NCBI GenBank assembly: GCA_903875465.1
Contig: CAIQWB010000038.1
Location: 62,001 to 126,000, forward strand
Length of the DNA: 64,000 bases
Direction of reading: 5' to 3'
Source: an uncultured Verrucomicrobia subdivision 3 bacterium
GTDB lineage: Bacteria > Verrucomicrobiota > Verrucomicrobiia > Limisphaerales > UBA11358
Shown: positions 33,026 through 42,246 of the stretch, one piece after another
Layout: each line of letters opens with the position of its first letter
How positions within the stretch are numbered: the first letter of the stretch is position 1
Program-made: the position numbers and the translations under genes
Notes under the pieces: generated by a model
What the model was told of the DNA's origin: nothing
The model's input: only the letters and a program-made list of their open reading frames with translations
Database searches by the model: none

Positions 33026-35365
33026 ATGCATAATTCTCGAACCCGGCGCAAAGCTCCTCCCTGGACTCGGGGGATGCGGCTAATCATCCTTATCGCCGCA
33101 ATCGCCATCACGGCCGCCAACCGGGGGGCAGCCGATCAAATTATTTATGATGATGCGCTGGAAAATGGCTGGCAGAATTGGAGCTGGGCCACCGTCAACT
33201 TCGCCAACCCGTCACCGGTGCATGGTGGCCAATCCTCAATTAGTGTGAGCGCAGGTTCTTATCAAGCCCTCTACCTGGACATTGTCCCCACCGATTCCAG
33301 CCTCTTCACCAACCTCACCTTTTGGATAAATGGCGGCAGCACCGGCGGCCAGTTCCTGCAACTGCAAGGTCTTTCCAATCACTTAGCCGTGGCCCAAACG
33401 CCGTGGCAAATCGGTCCGCTCCCCACCAACTCCTGGCGGCAGGTCACGGTTTCATTGACCGCCTTGGGCGTGGCTAGAATGGCCAATTTCTCGGGTTTTT
33501 GGCTGCAAAACCCCAATAATACCACCTTACCCACCTATTATGTGGACGATATTGCTTTAGTAACCAATGCCGTCTCCACCTTAACCAATCCGCCGGTGAC
33601 CATTGTCATCAATGCCGGTGCCAGCCAGCATCCCATTAGCCCGCTTATTTATGGCGTGGCCTTTGCGCCGTCCTCCAATGTTCTGCAGGATTTGAACGTG
33701 CCACTGCATCGCTCCGGGGGCAATTCCACCACCCGTTACAACTGGCAAATCAATGCCACCAGCCACGCGGCCGACTGGTACTTTGAAAGTATTGGCGAGG
33801 CCAGCAACGCACCCGGCGGCGACGGGGACGATTTCATTACTGAGTCAAAAGGCGGTGGCGCGCAGGCCATGCTCACGATTCCCATCCTTGGTTATGTTGC
33901 CAAATTGGGGGCGAACCGGTCCATCCTGGCCAGTTTCAACACCAATAAATATGGTGTACAAACCGCCACCGACCCATATTTACCGTCCGCTGGCAACGGG
34001 GTGGCCCTGAATGGGGCCAACCTCACCAATAACAATCCCACGGACGCCAACCAACCAGCCACCACGAATTTTCAAGCCGGCTGGGTCCAACATTTGACCA
34101 ATCAATGGGGACGGGCCACCAATGGGGGCTTGCGGTATTACCTCATGGACAACGAGTGGAGCCTCTGGAGCTCCACGCACCGGGACGTGCATCCGGCGGG
34201 TGCGACCATGGATGAGGTGTTGGGGGATTTCTCCAATTACGCTGCGATGGTCAAAGGGATTGATCCGGGAGCCCTGGTTCTCGGCCCGGAGGAATGGGGC
34301 TGGCCGGGCTATCTATACAGTGGCTCTGACCAAGCCTGGTCGGGGGCTAATAACAATTATAATCCGGCGAATTACCCCGACCGCAAAGCCCACGGCGGAT
34401 TGGATTTTGGCCCCTGGTTTTTGCGCCAGCTGTCGGCTCGCGACCAAGCCGCCGGGCAGCGCCTGCTGGATGTGTTCACCCTCCATTGCTACCCGCAGGA
34501 GGGGAGTGTGGGCGGCGACGCGGTGGATCCCGCCACCGAGCTTTTACGCAACCAATCCACGCGCCAGTTCTGGGATACGAATTATGTGGACCCGAGCTGG
34601 ATTAATAGTGTCATCGCCCTCATTCCGCGCATGAAAAGCTGGGTGGCCACCAATTATCCGGGTACCAAGACCGGCATCACCGAATACAATTGGGGGGCGG
34701 AATCTTCTCCAAATGGCGCCACTGCCCAGGCGGACATCCTTGGCATCTTTGGCCGCGAAGACCTGGACCTGGCCACGCGCTGGACCACCCCCGCTGCCGG
34801 CACCCCCACCTATCAGGCAATTAAAATGTATCGCAATTATGATGGTAAAAAATCCACCTTTGGGGACAATAGCATTCTCACCACCGTGCCCAATCCGGAC
34901 AGCCTGTCCGCTTTCGCTGCCGTGCGGAATGCCGACCACGCGCTTACGATCATGGTGATTAACAAAGATTTAAACAACGTCACCCCGTTCAATGCCAGCA
35001 TTACCAACTTCAATGCCACCGGCAGCGTGCAACGCTGGCAATTAAGCGCCAGCAATGTGATCACTCGCCTCCCCGACCGGTCCATAACCAACCATGTGTT
35101 GAGTGATCTGGCGCCCGCGCAAAGCATCACCCTGTACGTCCTGCCAGTAGTAAATCCGTTTAGTCTGCGCATTGTGCCGCAACCCGGCCAGGTTACCATC
35201 TGGCTTAACGGCCAGACGGGCGTGTCTTATACCTTGTTAAGTTCCACCAATCTGGTTCAGTGGAACACCATGGCCACCAATTTACTGACGAGCAATACGA
35301 TGAGTTTTAGGGTGGGCGGCACAAATTCTCCACTCCGTTATTATCGCGGACAATGGTTGCCGTAA
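33026..35365 (+). CDS. Secreted GH44 endoglucanase/xyloglucanase-like enzyme
   Basis: This 779-residue GH44-type protein has an export signal from about residue 17 ('MRLIILIAAIAIT'). A carbohydrate-binding-like jelly roll follows (about 37-180, 'NGWQNWSWATVNF'), then the GH44 barrel (about 200-640) and a C-terminal beta domain ending 'RYYRGQWLP'. Catalytic motifs are 'MDNEWSLW' (acid/base Glu) and 'GITEYNWG' (nucleophile Glu), plus the family's 'HRDVHP'. GH44 enzymes cut beta-1,4-glucans, often xyloglucan. An earlier in-frame start at 32987 is possible, but 33026 gives a more usual export signal. Confidence 0.9.
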   Translation: MHNSRTRRKAPPWTRGMRLIILIAAIAITAANRGAADQIIYDDALENGWQNWSWATVNFANPSPVHGGQSSISVSAGSYQALYLDIVPTDSSLFTNLTFWINGGSTGGQFLQLQGLSNHLAVAQTPWQIGPLPTNSWRQVTVSLTALGVARMANFSGFWLQNPNNTTLPTYYVDDIALVTNAVSTLTNPPVTIVINAGASQHPISPLIYGVAFAPSSNVLQDLNVPLHRSGGNSTTRYNWQINATSHAADWYFESIGEASNAPGGDGDDFITESKGGGAQAMLTIPILGYVAKLGANRSILASFNTNKYGVQTATDPYLPSAGNGVALNGANLTNNNPTDANQPATTNFQAGWVQHLTNQWGRATNGGLRYYLMDNEWSLWSSTHRDVHPAGATMDEVLGDFSNYAAMVKGIDPGALVLGPEEWGWPGYLYSGSDQAWSGANNNYNPANYPDRKAHGGLDFGPWFLRQLSARDQAAGQRLLDVFTLHCYPQEGSVGGDAVDPATELLRNQSTRQFWDTNYVDPSWINSVIALIPRMKSWVATNYPGTKTGITEYNWGAESSPNGATAQADILGIFGREDLDLATRWTTPAAGTPTYQAIKMYRNYDGKKSTFGDNSILTTVPNPDSLSAFAAVRNADHALTIMVINKDLNNVTPFNASITNFNATGSVQRWQLSASNVITRLPDRSITNHVLSDLAPAQSITLYVLPVVNPFSLRIVPQPGQVTIWLNGQTGVSYTLLSSTNLVQWNTMATNLLTSNTMSFRVGGTNSPLRYYRGQWLP

Positions 35366-35409
35366 AGGCCCGGCGGGAAGGGGTTTGACAAATCGTCAGG
35401 GAAGGACTT

Positions 35410-35745
35410 TTAAGACTTCTTTTTGGCTCCAACGGCCGCTTTCTTCGCCCACTTTTTCCTAACCGCGGCGACGGCCCGCTGGCCGAGTTTGGTTGCGACC
35501 GCTGCGGCGGCAGGGGCCGCAGGCACCGGCTCGTAACGCTGCGCGCCGCGTGGGCGCACTTGGGCGTGAACCCATTCCTCCTGCACTACGCCCTTGGACT
35601 CTCGAATCACGTTCACCAGCGCCTGCCGAATCAACGTGCTGCGATCCTCCCCGGAGGCTTCACTAGCTTGATCGATGGCTTGCAGTAATTTACGGTTAAG
35701 AGCGAAGGCGATCAGCGTTTGATTGTCAGCGCGTTGATTTGGCAT
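35410..35745 (-). CDS. CopG-like ribbon-helix-helix protein with Ala/Lys-rich tail
   Basis: This protein of about 111 residues has an N-terminal ribbon-helix-helix domain ('LIAFALNRKLLQAIDQASEA', then 'STLIRQALVNVIRE') at about residues 10-50. It has a low-complexity tail rich in Ala, Val and Lys that ends 'KKAAVGAKKKS'. The tail resembles bacterial histone H1-like proteins. ATG 35745 is chosen over 35754, because the predicted -10 box of its promoter overlaps the upstream ATG, making a leaderless start at 35745 more likely. No toxin gene is adjacent. It shares its plan with the protein at 23105-23407. Confidence 0.78.
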   Translation of the reverse strand: MPNQRADNQTLIAFALNRKLLQAIDQASEASGEDRSTLIRQALVNVIRESKGVVQEEWVHAQVRPRGAQRYEPVPAAPAAAAVATKLGQRAVAAVRKKWAKKAAVGAKKKS

Positions 35746-35754
35746 GCGGGTCAT

Positions 35755-35782
35755 TAATGAACCGTTGCCCGGCTATTGTCAA
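35755..35782 (-). promoter_or_regulatory. Predicted promoter of the CopG-like gene
   Basis: On the minus strand TTGACA (35777-35782), a 16-nt spacer and TCATTA. Transcription would begin within a few bases of the ATG at 35745. Confidence 0.45.
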
Positions 35783-35829
35783 AAGCTTCTTGCAGAAAAA
35801 AACTGGACGGTTCTACCGGGGTGCCGATA

Positions 35830-37293
35830 ATGGTCAGGATGCGAAATTTGGTCACGACCCTGTCCGCTCACCCAGTGGTGTTAATCCTGCTTTTGGGCCT
35901 TGGCTTGAACCTGAGTGGCACCTGGTTGCTCCCTTTAATTGACCGGGACGAACCGCGCTTTGCCGAGGCTTCTCGGGAAATGCTTGAGCGCCATGACCTC
36001 GTGGTGCCCACCTTTAATGGTGCCCCTCGTTATGACAAGCCCCCATTAATTTACTGGGCCCAAATGCTATCCTTCCAACTGCTCGGCGAAACCCCGTTCG
36101 CCGCACGTCTGCCCTCGGCTGCCTTTGCCACCGGCACGGCCTTGCTCATCTTTTTCTGGACGCGCCGGCTGGCCCTGCCCCCCACCGCCCTCGCGGCGGC
36201 AATCATGTTCATGACCTGCGTGCAAATGGCCATTCATGCCCGCCTGGCAGTGGCGGATATGCCCATGCTTTTCTTTTACGTCGCCGCCTGCTGGAGCGGC
36301 TGGGAGTTCACCCGTCCGGTCGCCCGGTCCCGCAATTTGTGGTGGTTGATATTTTTTGTCAGCTTGGGACTGGGTTTTCTGGCCAAGGGGCCCATCGCCT
36401 GGCTGCCGCTCGCGGGACTCTGGGTGGGTCGCTGGTGCCATCCGCGCGAGTTCGCCGGTTCTTGGATCAGCCATGCCCTTGGACTTTTATTGGTCTTGGG
36501 AATTGTGGGCCTGTGGGGCATCCCGGCTCTGTTGCAAACTCACGGGGATTTTATGCGGGTCGGGCTGGGACATCACGTGGTCTTTCGTTCCTTTGGCGTG
36601 CTCGAAGGCCACGGTGCCAGTGGCATGCTCGGCTGGCTGGCCACCGCACCATTTTTTTTGGTCACTTTCTTCTTCAGTTTTTTCCCATGGGCACTGCGGG
36701 TTCCACGGGCCTTGCGGCTCTGGTGGCCCACGCGAAATACGGACCTGGTGGGCTGGTACCTACTGGCGCAAGCCGGCCTTTTATTTCTGGTCTTTACCAT
36801 CGTGCGCACCAAATTACCCCATTACACCCTGCCCGCCTTTCCACTCCTGGCCATTTGGTTGGCGATCATGGCTGGAAAAGGGCTGTTACCCCGCCTGAAC
36901 ATCCTGCGGTGGGGTGCTTGCATGGGCGGGTTTATTGTGGTCACAACCATCGGGATTGGACTGACTTTGCGCCCGCTATTTGTGGCTCACACGCTGTTTG
37001 CAGCCGCCAAATCCCAATTGCAGCCCGGCATGCATATGGCCACAGTAATTTATACGGAACCCAGTCTGGTGTGGGAGTTTCGCCAGGTGATCACAAATCA
37101 GGTCGAAACCATTACCACTCAAAAAGCGGGGGATTTCCTGGAACGGCAACGGCCGTTGGTGCTCATCCTGCCCACCACCCTTTATGAATCAACCCGCACC
37201 AACTGGCCGGCCGACCTGCAAGTGGTTACGGCGCTCGGGATGAACTGGTCCCGTGGTTTCCGCACTGGACTTACCGCTTTAATTCGCCGCTGA
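35830..37293 (+). CDS. Glycosyltransferase family 39 (ArnT-like) membrane protein
   Basis: This 487-residue integral membrane sugar transferase uses a lipid-phosphate sugar donor. It has about 11 hydrophobic helices. The first periplasmic loop carries the catalytic acidic motif 'DRDEPRFAEASREM' (Asp38, Asp40, Glu41), characteristic of the PMT/ArnT clan. The acceptor could be lipid A, another glycan or protein, and cannot be told from sequence. The start is set at ATG 35830, since upstream residues are polar and unlike the family. It converges with a GT2 gene of the kind that makes such donors, and the two coding regions overlap by 23 bp. Confidence 0.88.
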   Translation: MVRMRNLVTTLSAHPVVLILLLGLGLNLSGTWLLPLIDRDEPRFAEASREMLERHDLVVPTFNGAPRYDKPPLIYWAQMLSFQLLGETPFAARLPSAAFATGTALLIFFWTRRLALPPTALAAAIMFMTCVQMAIHARLAVADMPMLFFYVAACWSGWEFTRPVARSRNLWWLIFFVSLGLGFLAKGPIAWLPLAGLWVGRWCHPREFAGSWISHALGLLLVLGIVGLWGIPALLQTHGDFMRVGLGHHVVFRSFGVLEGHGASGMLGWLATAPFFLVTFFFSFFPWALRVPRALRLWWPTRNTDLVGWYLLAQAGLLFLVFTIVRTKLPHYTLPAFPLLAIWLAIMAGKGLLPRLNILRWGACMGGFIVVTTIGIGLTLRPLFVAHTLFAAAKSQLQPGMHMATVIYTEPSLVWEFRQVITNQVETITTQKAGDFLERQRPLVLILPTTLYESTRTNWPADLQVVTALGMNWSRGFRTGLTALIRR

Positions 37294-38107
37294 CCAGCTC
37301 CCGCCCCTGCTTGTCCGGTGCCTCCGGCTTTAATTGCCAGGCCAATTGGTTGCCTTTGGCGGAAGCACTCGCCAGGTCGGAAAACAACCGGTCCGCCCGA
37401 ATACTTCGGTGACGAAACCACCGGATGGCTAGGCAATCCACGATGCCCCGCCAGAGTCGGTTGCCAATCCCGTATTTGGATTTTCCCGCGAGCCGCTGGC
37501 GGTGCCGAATCGGCACCCGCACGATTTGATACCCCTGATAACGCAGCAACGTTGGCAAAAACCGATGCAAACCGTTGAAAACTGGCAACTCCGCCAGGGC
37601 GGATTTACGAATGACCCGGAAAGTACATCCCGCATCCACGACCGCATCACCAGTCATCAGCGAGGCAAATTGGTTGGCCACACGGGAAGAGATGCGGCGC
37701 ACCCAGTTGTCATGCCGGGTGGTGCGCACGCCGCAAACAGCCGCCACCTCACCCTGCAAGGCCCGCAACAACCGGGGAAGATCCGCCGGATCATGCTGGC
37801 GATCGCCATCCATGGTCACCACCAAATCCCCCCGGGCGAACTGAAATCCAGTGCAATAACAAGCGCTCTGGCCACAATTAACCCGATGCCGCAAGATCCG
37901 CAGCCAGGGCCGGGTGGTTTGTAATACGCGCAACACCTCCAGCCCATCATCCGTGCTGGCATCATCCACCACAATAATTTCAAAAGGCTCGTCCAGGCGT
38001 TGCAATTCTGTCTCGAGTTCTTGAATCAACGGTTGCAGGTTGTCCCGCTCATTGGCACAGGGTAGTACCACCGATAGGCAGACCAAAGGGTGGGGGTGAT
38101 CCATCAT
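37271..38107 (-). CDS. Family 2 glycosyltransferase (dolichol/undecaprenyl-phosphate sugar synthase-like)
   Basis: This 278-residue GT2 enzyme begins 'LSVVLPCANERDNLQPLI' and has the nucleotide-sugar motif 'EIIVVDDASTDDG' and the DxD motif Asp100-Gly-Asp102 in 'TMDGDRQHD'. The C-terminal 'RLAGKSKYGIGNRL' loop is typical of the DPM1/ArnC-type subgroup, which attaches a sugar to a polyprenyl phosphate. It lacks the two C-terminal transmembrane helices of ArnC-like proteins. It probably supplies the donor used by the convergent GT39. Confidence 0.9.
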   Translation of the reverse strand: MMDHPHPLVCLSVVLPCANERDNLQPLIQELETELQRLDEPFEIIVVDDASTDDGLEVLRVLQTTRPWLRILRHRVNCGQSACYCTGFQFARGDLVVTMDGDRQHDPADLPRLLRALQGEVAAVCGVRTTRHDNWVRRISSRVANQFASLMTGDAVVDAGCTFRVIRKSALAELPVFNGLHRFLPTLLRYQGYQIVRVPIRHRQRLAGKSKYGIGNRLWRGIVDCLAIRWFRHRSIRADRLFSDLASASAKGNQLAWQLKPEAPDKQGRELVSGELKR

Positions 38108-38302
38108 GCTCGTTCAAGTTGAGGGGGCGAACATGGAGGCCTTATGGCCCCCATACGGACCATGCTTTTGATCCGCCGGGGCACCCTGCAGGCGGGATCA
38201 AATCCTGACCCCGACCCCGCCAACCTTGAATTGGTGTCACTCATATTGTCTGGTTTTGACCCTTGGCCAATACCACTTGCCCACAACATAACATTTTCCG
38301 GC

Positions 38303-38330
38303 TTACAAGGGAACAAAAACCGGGTAGCTT
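38303..38330 (+). promoter_or_regulatory. Predicted promoter of comB
   Basis: TTACAA (38303-38308), a 16-nt spacer and TAGCTT (38325-38330), 8 nt before the ATG at 38339. Confidence 0.45.
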
Positions 38331-38338
38331 GGGGAATA

Positions 38339-39100
38339 ATGAAAAGCCTTCGTGCCATCCTGACTCCTGCCGAACTGCCCGGCCTTCGCCAATCGGATCT
38401 GGCTGACCGCCTGTGCGTGGTGTTCGATGTTCTGCGGGCTACCAGCACTTTCATTACCGCCTTGCACCATGGGGCAAACCGGATCATTCCTGTAAGCGAC
38501 ATCGCTGAAGCCCTCGCTTGGCGGGAAAAAGCCCCACAAGCCCTGCTGGCCGGGGAACGTCATGGCGTGCGCATCAGCGCTGACCTTACCGGTGGTATTG
38601 AATTCGATTTGGGCAATTCCCCCCGCGAATTTACACCCGAGGTGGTCTGCGGTCGGACCATTGTTTCCACCACCACCAACGGGACCCTGGCCTTGAATGC
38701 CTGCGCCGGTGCGGCCGTCGTCCTGGCCGGTTCCTTTTTAAACCTTACCGCCACCGCCGACTTCATCCGCCACCACCCTGCGGAGGAGGTCATCCTCGTC
38801 TGCGCGGGCACGGGGTCATCGGCCGCCTTGGAAGATGTCCTGGCTGCCGGAGCCCTTGCCCATCGCCTGGCTTCCCCGTCTGCCGGATTTAAACTGGCCG
38901 ATTCTGCCGCCATTGCCTGGCGAACCTTTTTATCGGGCGAAGCTTCGGTGGCGGAAGCACTATCGACCACCGACAATGGCCGCCGCCTTCTGGGCATCCC
39001 CGATTTGCGGGCTGACGTCGCCTTCTGCGGCCAGTTTGATTGTTACCCCTTGGTTGCCCGGCAAACCGCTGCGGGCCTGCAACGATTTGCCCCGACGTGA
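38339..39100 (+). CDS. comB: 2-phosphosulfolactate phosphatase (ComB family)
   Basis: This 253-residue ComB-family phosphatase makes sulfolactate from phosphosulfolactate in methanogen coenzyme M synthesis. In bacteria it also belongs to sulfolactate metabolism. Family motifs are 'CVVFDVLRATSTFITAL', 'LAGERHGVR', 'DLGNSPREFT' and 'STTTNGTLAL', with a conserved Cys in 'VCAGTGSSAALEDVLAAG'. An in-frame start 195 nt upstream is rejected, because the added residues do not resemble the family and a promoter-like sequence lies just before 38339. No other coenzyme M gene is nearby, so its pathway here is unclear. Confidence 0.9.
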   Translation: MKSLRAILTPAELPGLRQSDLADRLCVVFDVLRATSTFITALHHGANRIIPVSDIAEALAWREKAPQALLAGERHGVRISADLTGGIEFDLGNSPREFTPEVVCGRTIVSTTTNGTLALNACAGAAVVLAGSFLNLTATADFIRHHPAEEVILVCAGTGSSAALEDVLAAGALAHRLASPSAGFKLADSAAIAWRTFLSGEASVAEALSTTDNGRRLLGIPDLRADVAFCGQFDCYPLVARQTAAGLQRFAPT

Positions 39101-39152
39101 TCTTTTGATTTTCCCGCTTTTTTCCGGCAGCGTGGTGGTTTAAAGTTCGACC

Positions 39153-41795
39153 ATGGTTTTTCCCAGACAATGGTGGTTGGTTTGGCTCGTGCTGTTCTTC
39201 AGCACTGGGCCGGGTTGGGCGGGCAGCACCAGAGAGCAGCGGGCTTATGACGCGGCGATATCGGCTTTTCATGATGGCCTTTGGCCCCTGGCAGAAATGG
39301 ATTTTGCCCAGTTTGCCCAAAAATATCCCGAATCCAAACGCCTGCCCCAAGCGGCTTTATTTCAAGTGCAGGCGATGCTCAAACAAGGCCGGTTTGACCA
39401 GGCGCAAGCATTCTTAAAAACGTCGCGCCCCCTGCTCGTTGGTCCTTTGGCCTACGACTATATCTACTGGCTCGGGGAGGCACAGTTGCAAAGCGGCGAC
39501 TGGCCTGCCGCAGTCACCACGCTCACCTCCCTGCCGGCGGGCTCGCCCCACGCCCTGAATGGGGCGGTTGAGGCCGCCGCCGCCCTGGCACAACATGGGC
39601 AATGGTCCCAACTCACAAATTTGTTACAAAGGCAAGCCGCACTGCTCCACACCGTGGAACTGACCGATCCAGGTAATGATTTGGTCTTGCGGGCCCGCTT
39701 GCTGAAGGCTCAGGCCGCCTCTGCTGGGGGGGATTTCAGGACGGCAGCAGGTTTATTGTCCCAGTTCAAACCAAAAACCCTGCCCGCCGACTTGGAATGG
39801 CAGCGACTTTATCTATCGTGCCAGGTGAAGTTGGCCGCTGACGATCCCGAAGGTTCCCTGCCCCTGGCTATGGAATTGGTCCCCGCCGCCCGGTTGATTA
39901 CCAGCGGTAATGTGCCCGCCCGACTCGGCGCCAGTGTGGCCTTGCAGTCACAGATACTCGAAGCACTTGGCCAAACCACCGAGGCGATGGCGGCCCTGCA
40001 GGCCAATTTGGTTGCCATTACCCCCCCGGAATTGCAACGGGCCGCCATTTTGAAAATCGCCGCCCTGGCCATCGCTCAGCACCAATTTACCAATGCCGAG
40101 GTGATGCTGACAGATTATGCCAGCCGCTTTACCAATTCACCCGCGCTGGATGCTGCCTGGGTAACCTTGGGCGGACTTTATCTGCAAGATTTTGCGGTCC
40201 AACCCAACCTCACCAACCAACTGGCTGATGCCCGCCTTTATTTTGAATTGTTACTGACCAATTTCCCCCAAAGTTCCTTTACCGGCAAAGCCTGGTTGGG
40301 TCACGGCTGGTGTGACTGGCTTGCCGGAAATTGGTCGGCGAGCCTGGCTGGCTTTGAGAAGGCCACGCTCAACCTGCCGCCCTCCGAAGATCTCTTGGTG
40401 GCCCGTTTTAAACTCGCGGATGCGCAGTTTGCCAGCGGGAATTATGCCGCTGCCTTGGGCAACTACCAAATGATTCTGAGCTTCCCCACCAATGAATTTC
40501 CCCGGGTGGTCGAATCTTTGGCCAATCAGGCGTTGTACCAAAGCTTTCGCGCTCAATTGCAATTGCAGGACTTGGGAGCCGCCGAGCAAACCATGAAACG
40601 GCTGGCGTCGGGCTATCCGCCAAGCCCCCTCACTGGAAGCAACACGCTGCTGCTGGGCGAGGCCTGCACGGATATGGGTAAACCAACCAATGCCCTGGCC
40701 ATGTTTAAAACTTTCAAAGACCAGTTACCCCATTCAACCTTGCTGCCGGCGGTGGATTTGGCCATGGCACGGGCGTATTCGGAATCCCAAAGGTGGCCGG
40801 AGGCCCTGGCCCAATATGAGCATTGGTTGCTGGCCTATCCCAAGCATGAGCTTTTGCCCCAAGTGATGTATGCCCAGGCATGGGCCAACTACCAGGCGGG
40901 CAATCCCACAAATGCTCTGCGCCTCTTCACCAACTTCGTTGCCCGGTTCCCCAACCAGGAACTGGCCCCCACCGCCCAATGGTGGGTGGCGGACTATTTT
41001 TTTGGCCTGGGTGACTGGGAAAAGGCCGAGCGTAATTATAAGGCCATTTTCCAAAATCCCAACTGGCAGACCAACCTGCTATTCAATGGACTCTGCTATC
41101 AAGCGCAAATGATGGCCGGACGGGCCGCCGTTTTCCGGACGGATAATGCGGGGGCCATCCGTGATTATTTTGAAAAATTGGAAAGCGATACGAATTGTCC
41201 CCAGGATTTGCGGGTGCAGGCCACGTTCGCCCATGGGAGTGCCCTCATGAAAATGGATTCTGCGGACACCAACGATCCCACCGCCAATTTTCAAAAAGCT
41301 GTCGGTGTTTTCAACACCATTTGCACCTCGTTTCCCACCAATGAACTGGGCGCGCGGGCTTGGGGGGAAATGGGGGATTGCTACTTGCAATTGACCAACT
41401 ATGACGGAGCCACCAATGCCTACACCCAGGCGTGGAATGCTGCCGGCACCAACATTTCGCTGGCCAGCCAGGCCCGCCTTGGCCTCGGCCTGGTCTTGGA
41501 AAAGCAGGCCGCCCTCATCCCCGCCGAGGGGCCGAAAGCCCTTGAGTCCCGCAATGCCCTCTATTATCAAGCTTTGGGGTATTATCGGGAGATATTTTTC
41601 GACGCCGAACCAGAATTGGATCCTTTTTGGCGTAAAAAATCGGGACTGCAAGCCGCTGCCCTGGCGGAGGCCTTGGGGGAATGGCCGCAGGCGGTCAAAA
41701 TATATGCGAGTTTAATGGCGCAGTTGCCTCAGCTTAAAGAGTCCCTTACCAAAAAAGCCGCCCTCGCCGCCCAACATTTGCCTCCCCAGCCATAG
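39153..41795 (+). CDS. Large secreted tetratricopeptide-repeat protein
   Basis: This 880-residue protein has a signal peptide (about residues 1-23, ending GWAG) and a body made almost wholly of TPR-like helix pairs. The opening repeat 'RAYDAAISAFHDGLWPLAEMDFAQF' is of the YbgF/BamD/outer-membrane-assembly type. Such proteins scaffold periplasmic complexes, often in secretion, polysaccharide export or cell envelope assembly. No enzymatic domain is seen. The ATG lies 7 nt after a TTAAAG -10-like box. The Fe-S carrier gene follows after 48 nt, but has its own promoter. Confidence 0.85.
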   Translation: MVFPRQWWLVWLVLFFSTGPGWAGSTREQRAYDAAISAFHDGLWPLAEMDFAQFAQKYPESKRLPQAALFQVQAMLKQGRFDQAQAFLKTSRPLLVGPLAYDYIYWLGEAQLQSGDWPAAVTTLTSLPAGSPHALNGAVEAAAALAQHGQWSQLTNLLQRQAALLHTVELTDPGNDLVLRARLLKAQAASAGGDFRTAAGLLSQFKPKTLPADLEWQRLYLSCQVKLAADDPEGSLPLAMELVPAARLITSGNVPARLGASVALQSQILEALGQTTEAMAALQANLVAITPPELQRAAILKIAALAIAQHQFTNAEVMLTDYASRFTNSPALDAAWVTLGGLYLQDFAVQPNLTNQLADARLYFELLLTNFPQSSFTGKAWLGHGWCDWLAGNWSASLAGFEKATLNLPPSEDLLVARFKLADAQFASGNYAAALGNYQMILSFPTNEFPRVVESLANQALYQSFRAQLQLQDLGAAEQTMKRLASGYPPSPLTGSNTLLLGEACTDMGKPTNALAMFKTFKDQLPHSTLLPAVDLAMARAYSESQRWPEALAQYEHWLLAYPKHELLPQVMYAQAWANYQAGNPTNALRLFTNFVARFPNQELAPTAQWWVADYFFGLGDWEKAERNYKAIFQNPNWQTNLLFNGLCYQAQMMAGRAAVFRTDNAGAIRDYFEKLESDTNCPQDLRVQATFAHGSALMKMDSADTNDPTANFQKAVGVFNTICTSFPTNELGARAWGEMGDCYLQLTNYDGATNAYTQAWNAAGTNISLASQARLGLGLVLEKQAALIPAEGPKALESRNALYYQALGYYREIFFDAEPELDPFWRKKSGLQAAALAEALGEWPQAVKIYASLMAQLPQLKESLTKKAALAAQHLPPQP

Positions 41796-41805
41796 CAACC
41801 CCCAT

Positions 41806-41834
41806 TTGACACCGGACCAGACGCCGGTTAACGT
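41806..41834 (+). promoter_or_regulatory. Predicted sigma-70 promoter of the A-type Fe-S carrier gene
   Basis: TTGACA (41806-41811), a 17-nt spacer and TAACGT (41829-41834), 9 nt before the ATG. The sequence GGAG lies between -10 and ATG, so a Shine-Dalgarno function is possible only if the transcript starts earlier. Confidence 0.6.
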
Positions 41835-41843
41835 GCTGGAGCA

Positions 41844-42194
41844 ATGACTGAGAGCACCACCACCACCGAACCTGTATTAGCGGTCACCGCCCGCGCGGCC
41901 GAGGAAATTACGTCCATGATGGCCCTGCCGGAAAATGCCGGAAAATCCCTGCGCGTCTACGTCGAAAAAGGCGGTTGTTCGGGCATGCAATATGGCATGG
42001 TATTTGACGAACGGCGGGATGGGGATTTATGCGGTGGCAATGCCACGGTCAGTGTCTATGTCGACGCCATCAGCGCCCAATATCTGCGCGGCACCGTGAT
42101 TGATTTCAGCGATGACCTGACGGCTGGTGGCTTTAAAATCACCAATCCCAACGCCCGAGAAAGTTGCGGCTGCGGCAAATCGTTCTCGGCCTGA
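41844..42194 (+). CDS. A-type iron-sulfur cluster carrier (IscA/ErpA/HesB family)
   Basis: This 116-residue cytoplasmic A-type carrier receives Fe-S clusters and hands them to client enzymes. The three ligand cysteines are present in the standard arrangement: Cys45 in 'GGCSGM' and Cys108/Cys110 in 'ESCGCGKSF'. ErpA, IscA and SufA cannot be told apart by motif, and no isc or suf genes are adjacent. Clients in this window include the hydrogenase small subunit and the KamA-type radical SAM enzyme. The gene ends before a strong bidirectional terminator. Confidence 0.93.
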   Translation: MTESTTTTEPVLAVTARAAEEITSMMALPENAGKSLRVYVEKGGCSGMQYGMVFDERRDGDLCGGNATVSVYVDAISAQYLRGTVIDFSDDLTAGGFKITNPNARESCGCGKSFSA

Positions 42195-42207
42195 CTGCAC
42201 CTTTAAA

Positions 42208-42240
42208 CCCAGCCGTTCCGCGTTTTGCGGAACGGCTGGG
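42208..42240. terminator. Strong bidirectional hairpin terminator
   Basis: A perfect 14-bp stem (CCCAGCCGTTCCGC and its complement) with a 5-nt GTTTT loop lies between the convergent Fe-S carrier and MgtA-type genes. It is flanked by CTTTAAA on the left and CCATTTTC on the right. Confidence 0.8.
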
Positions 42241-42246
42241 CCATTT

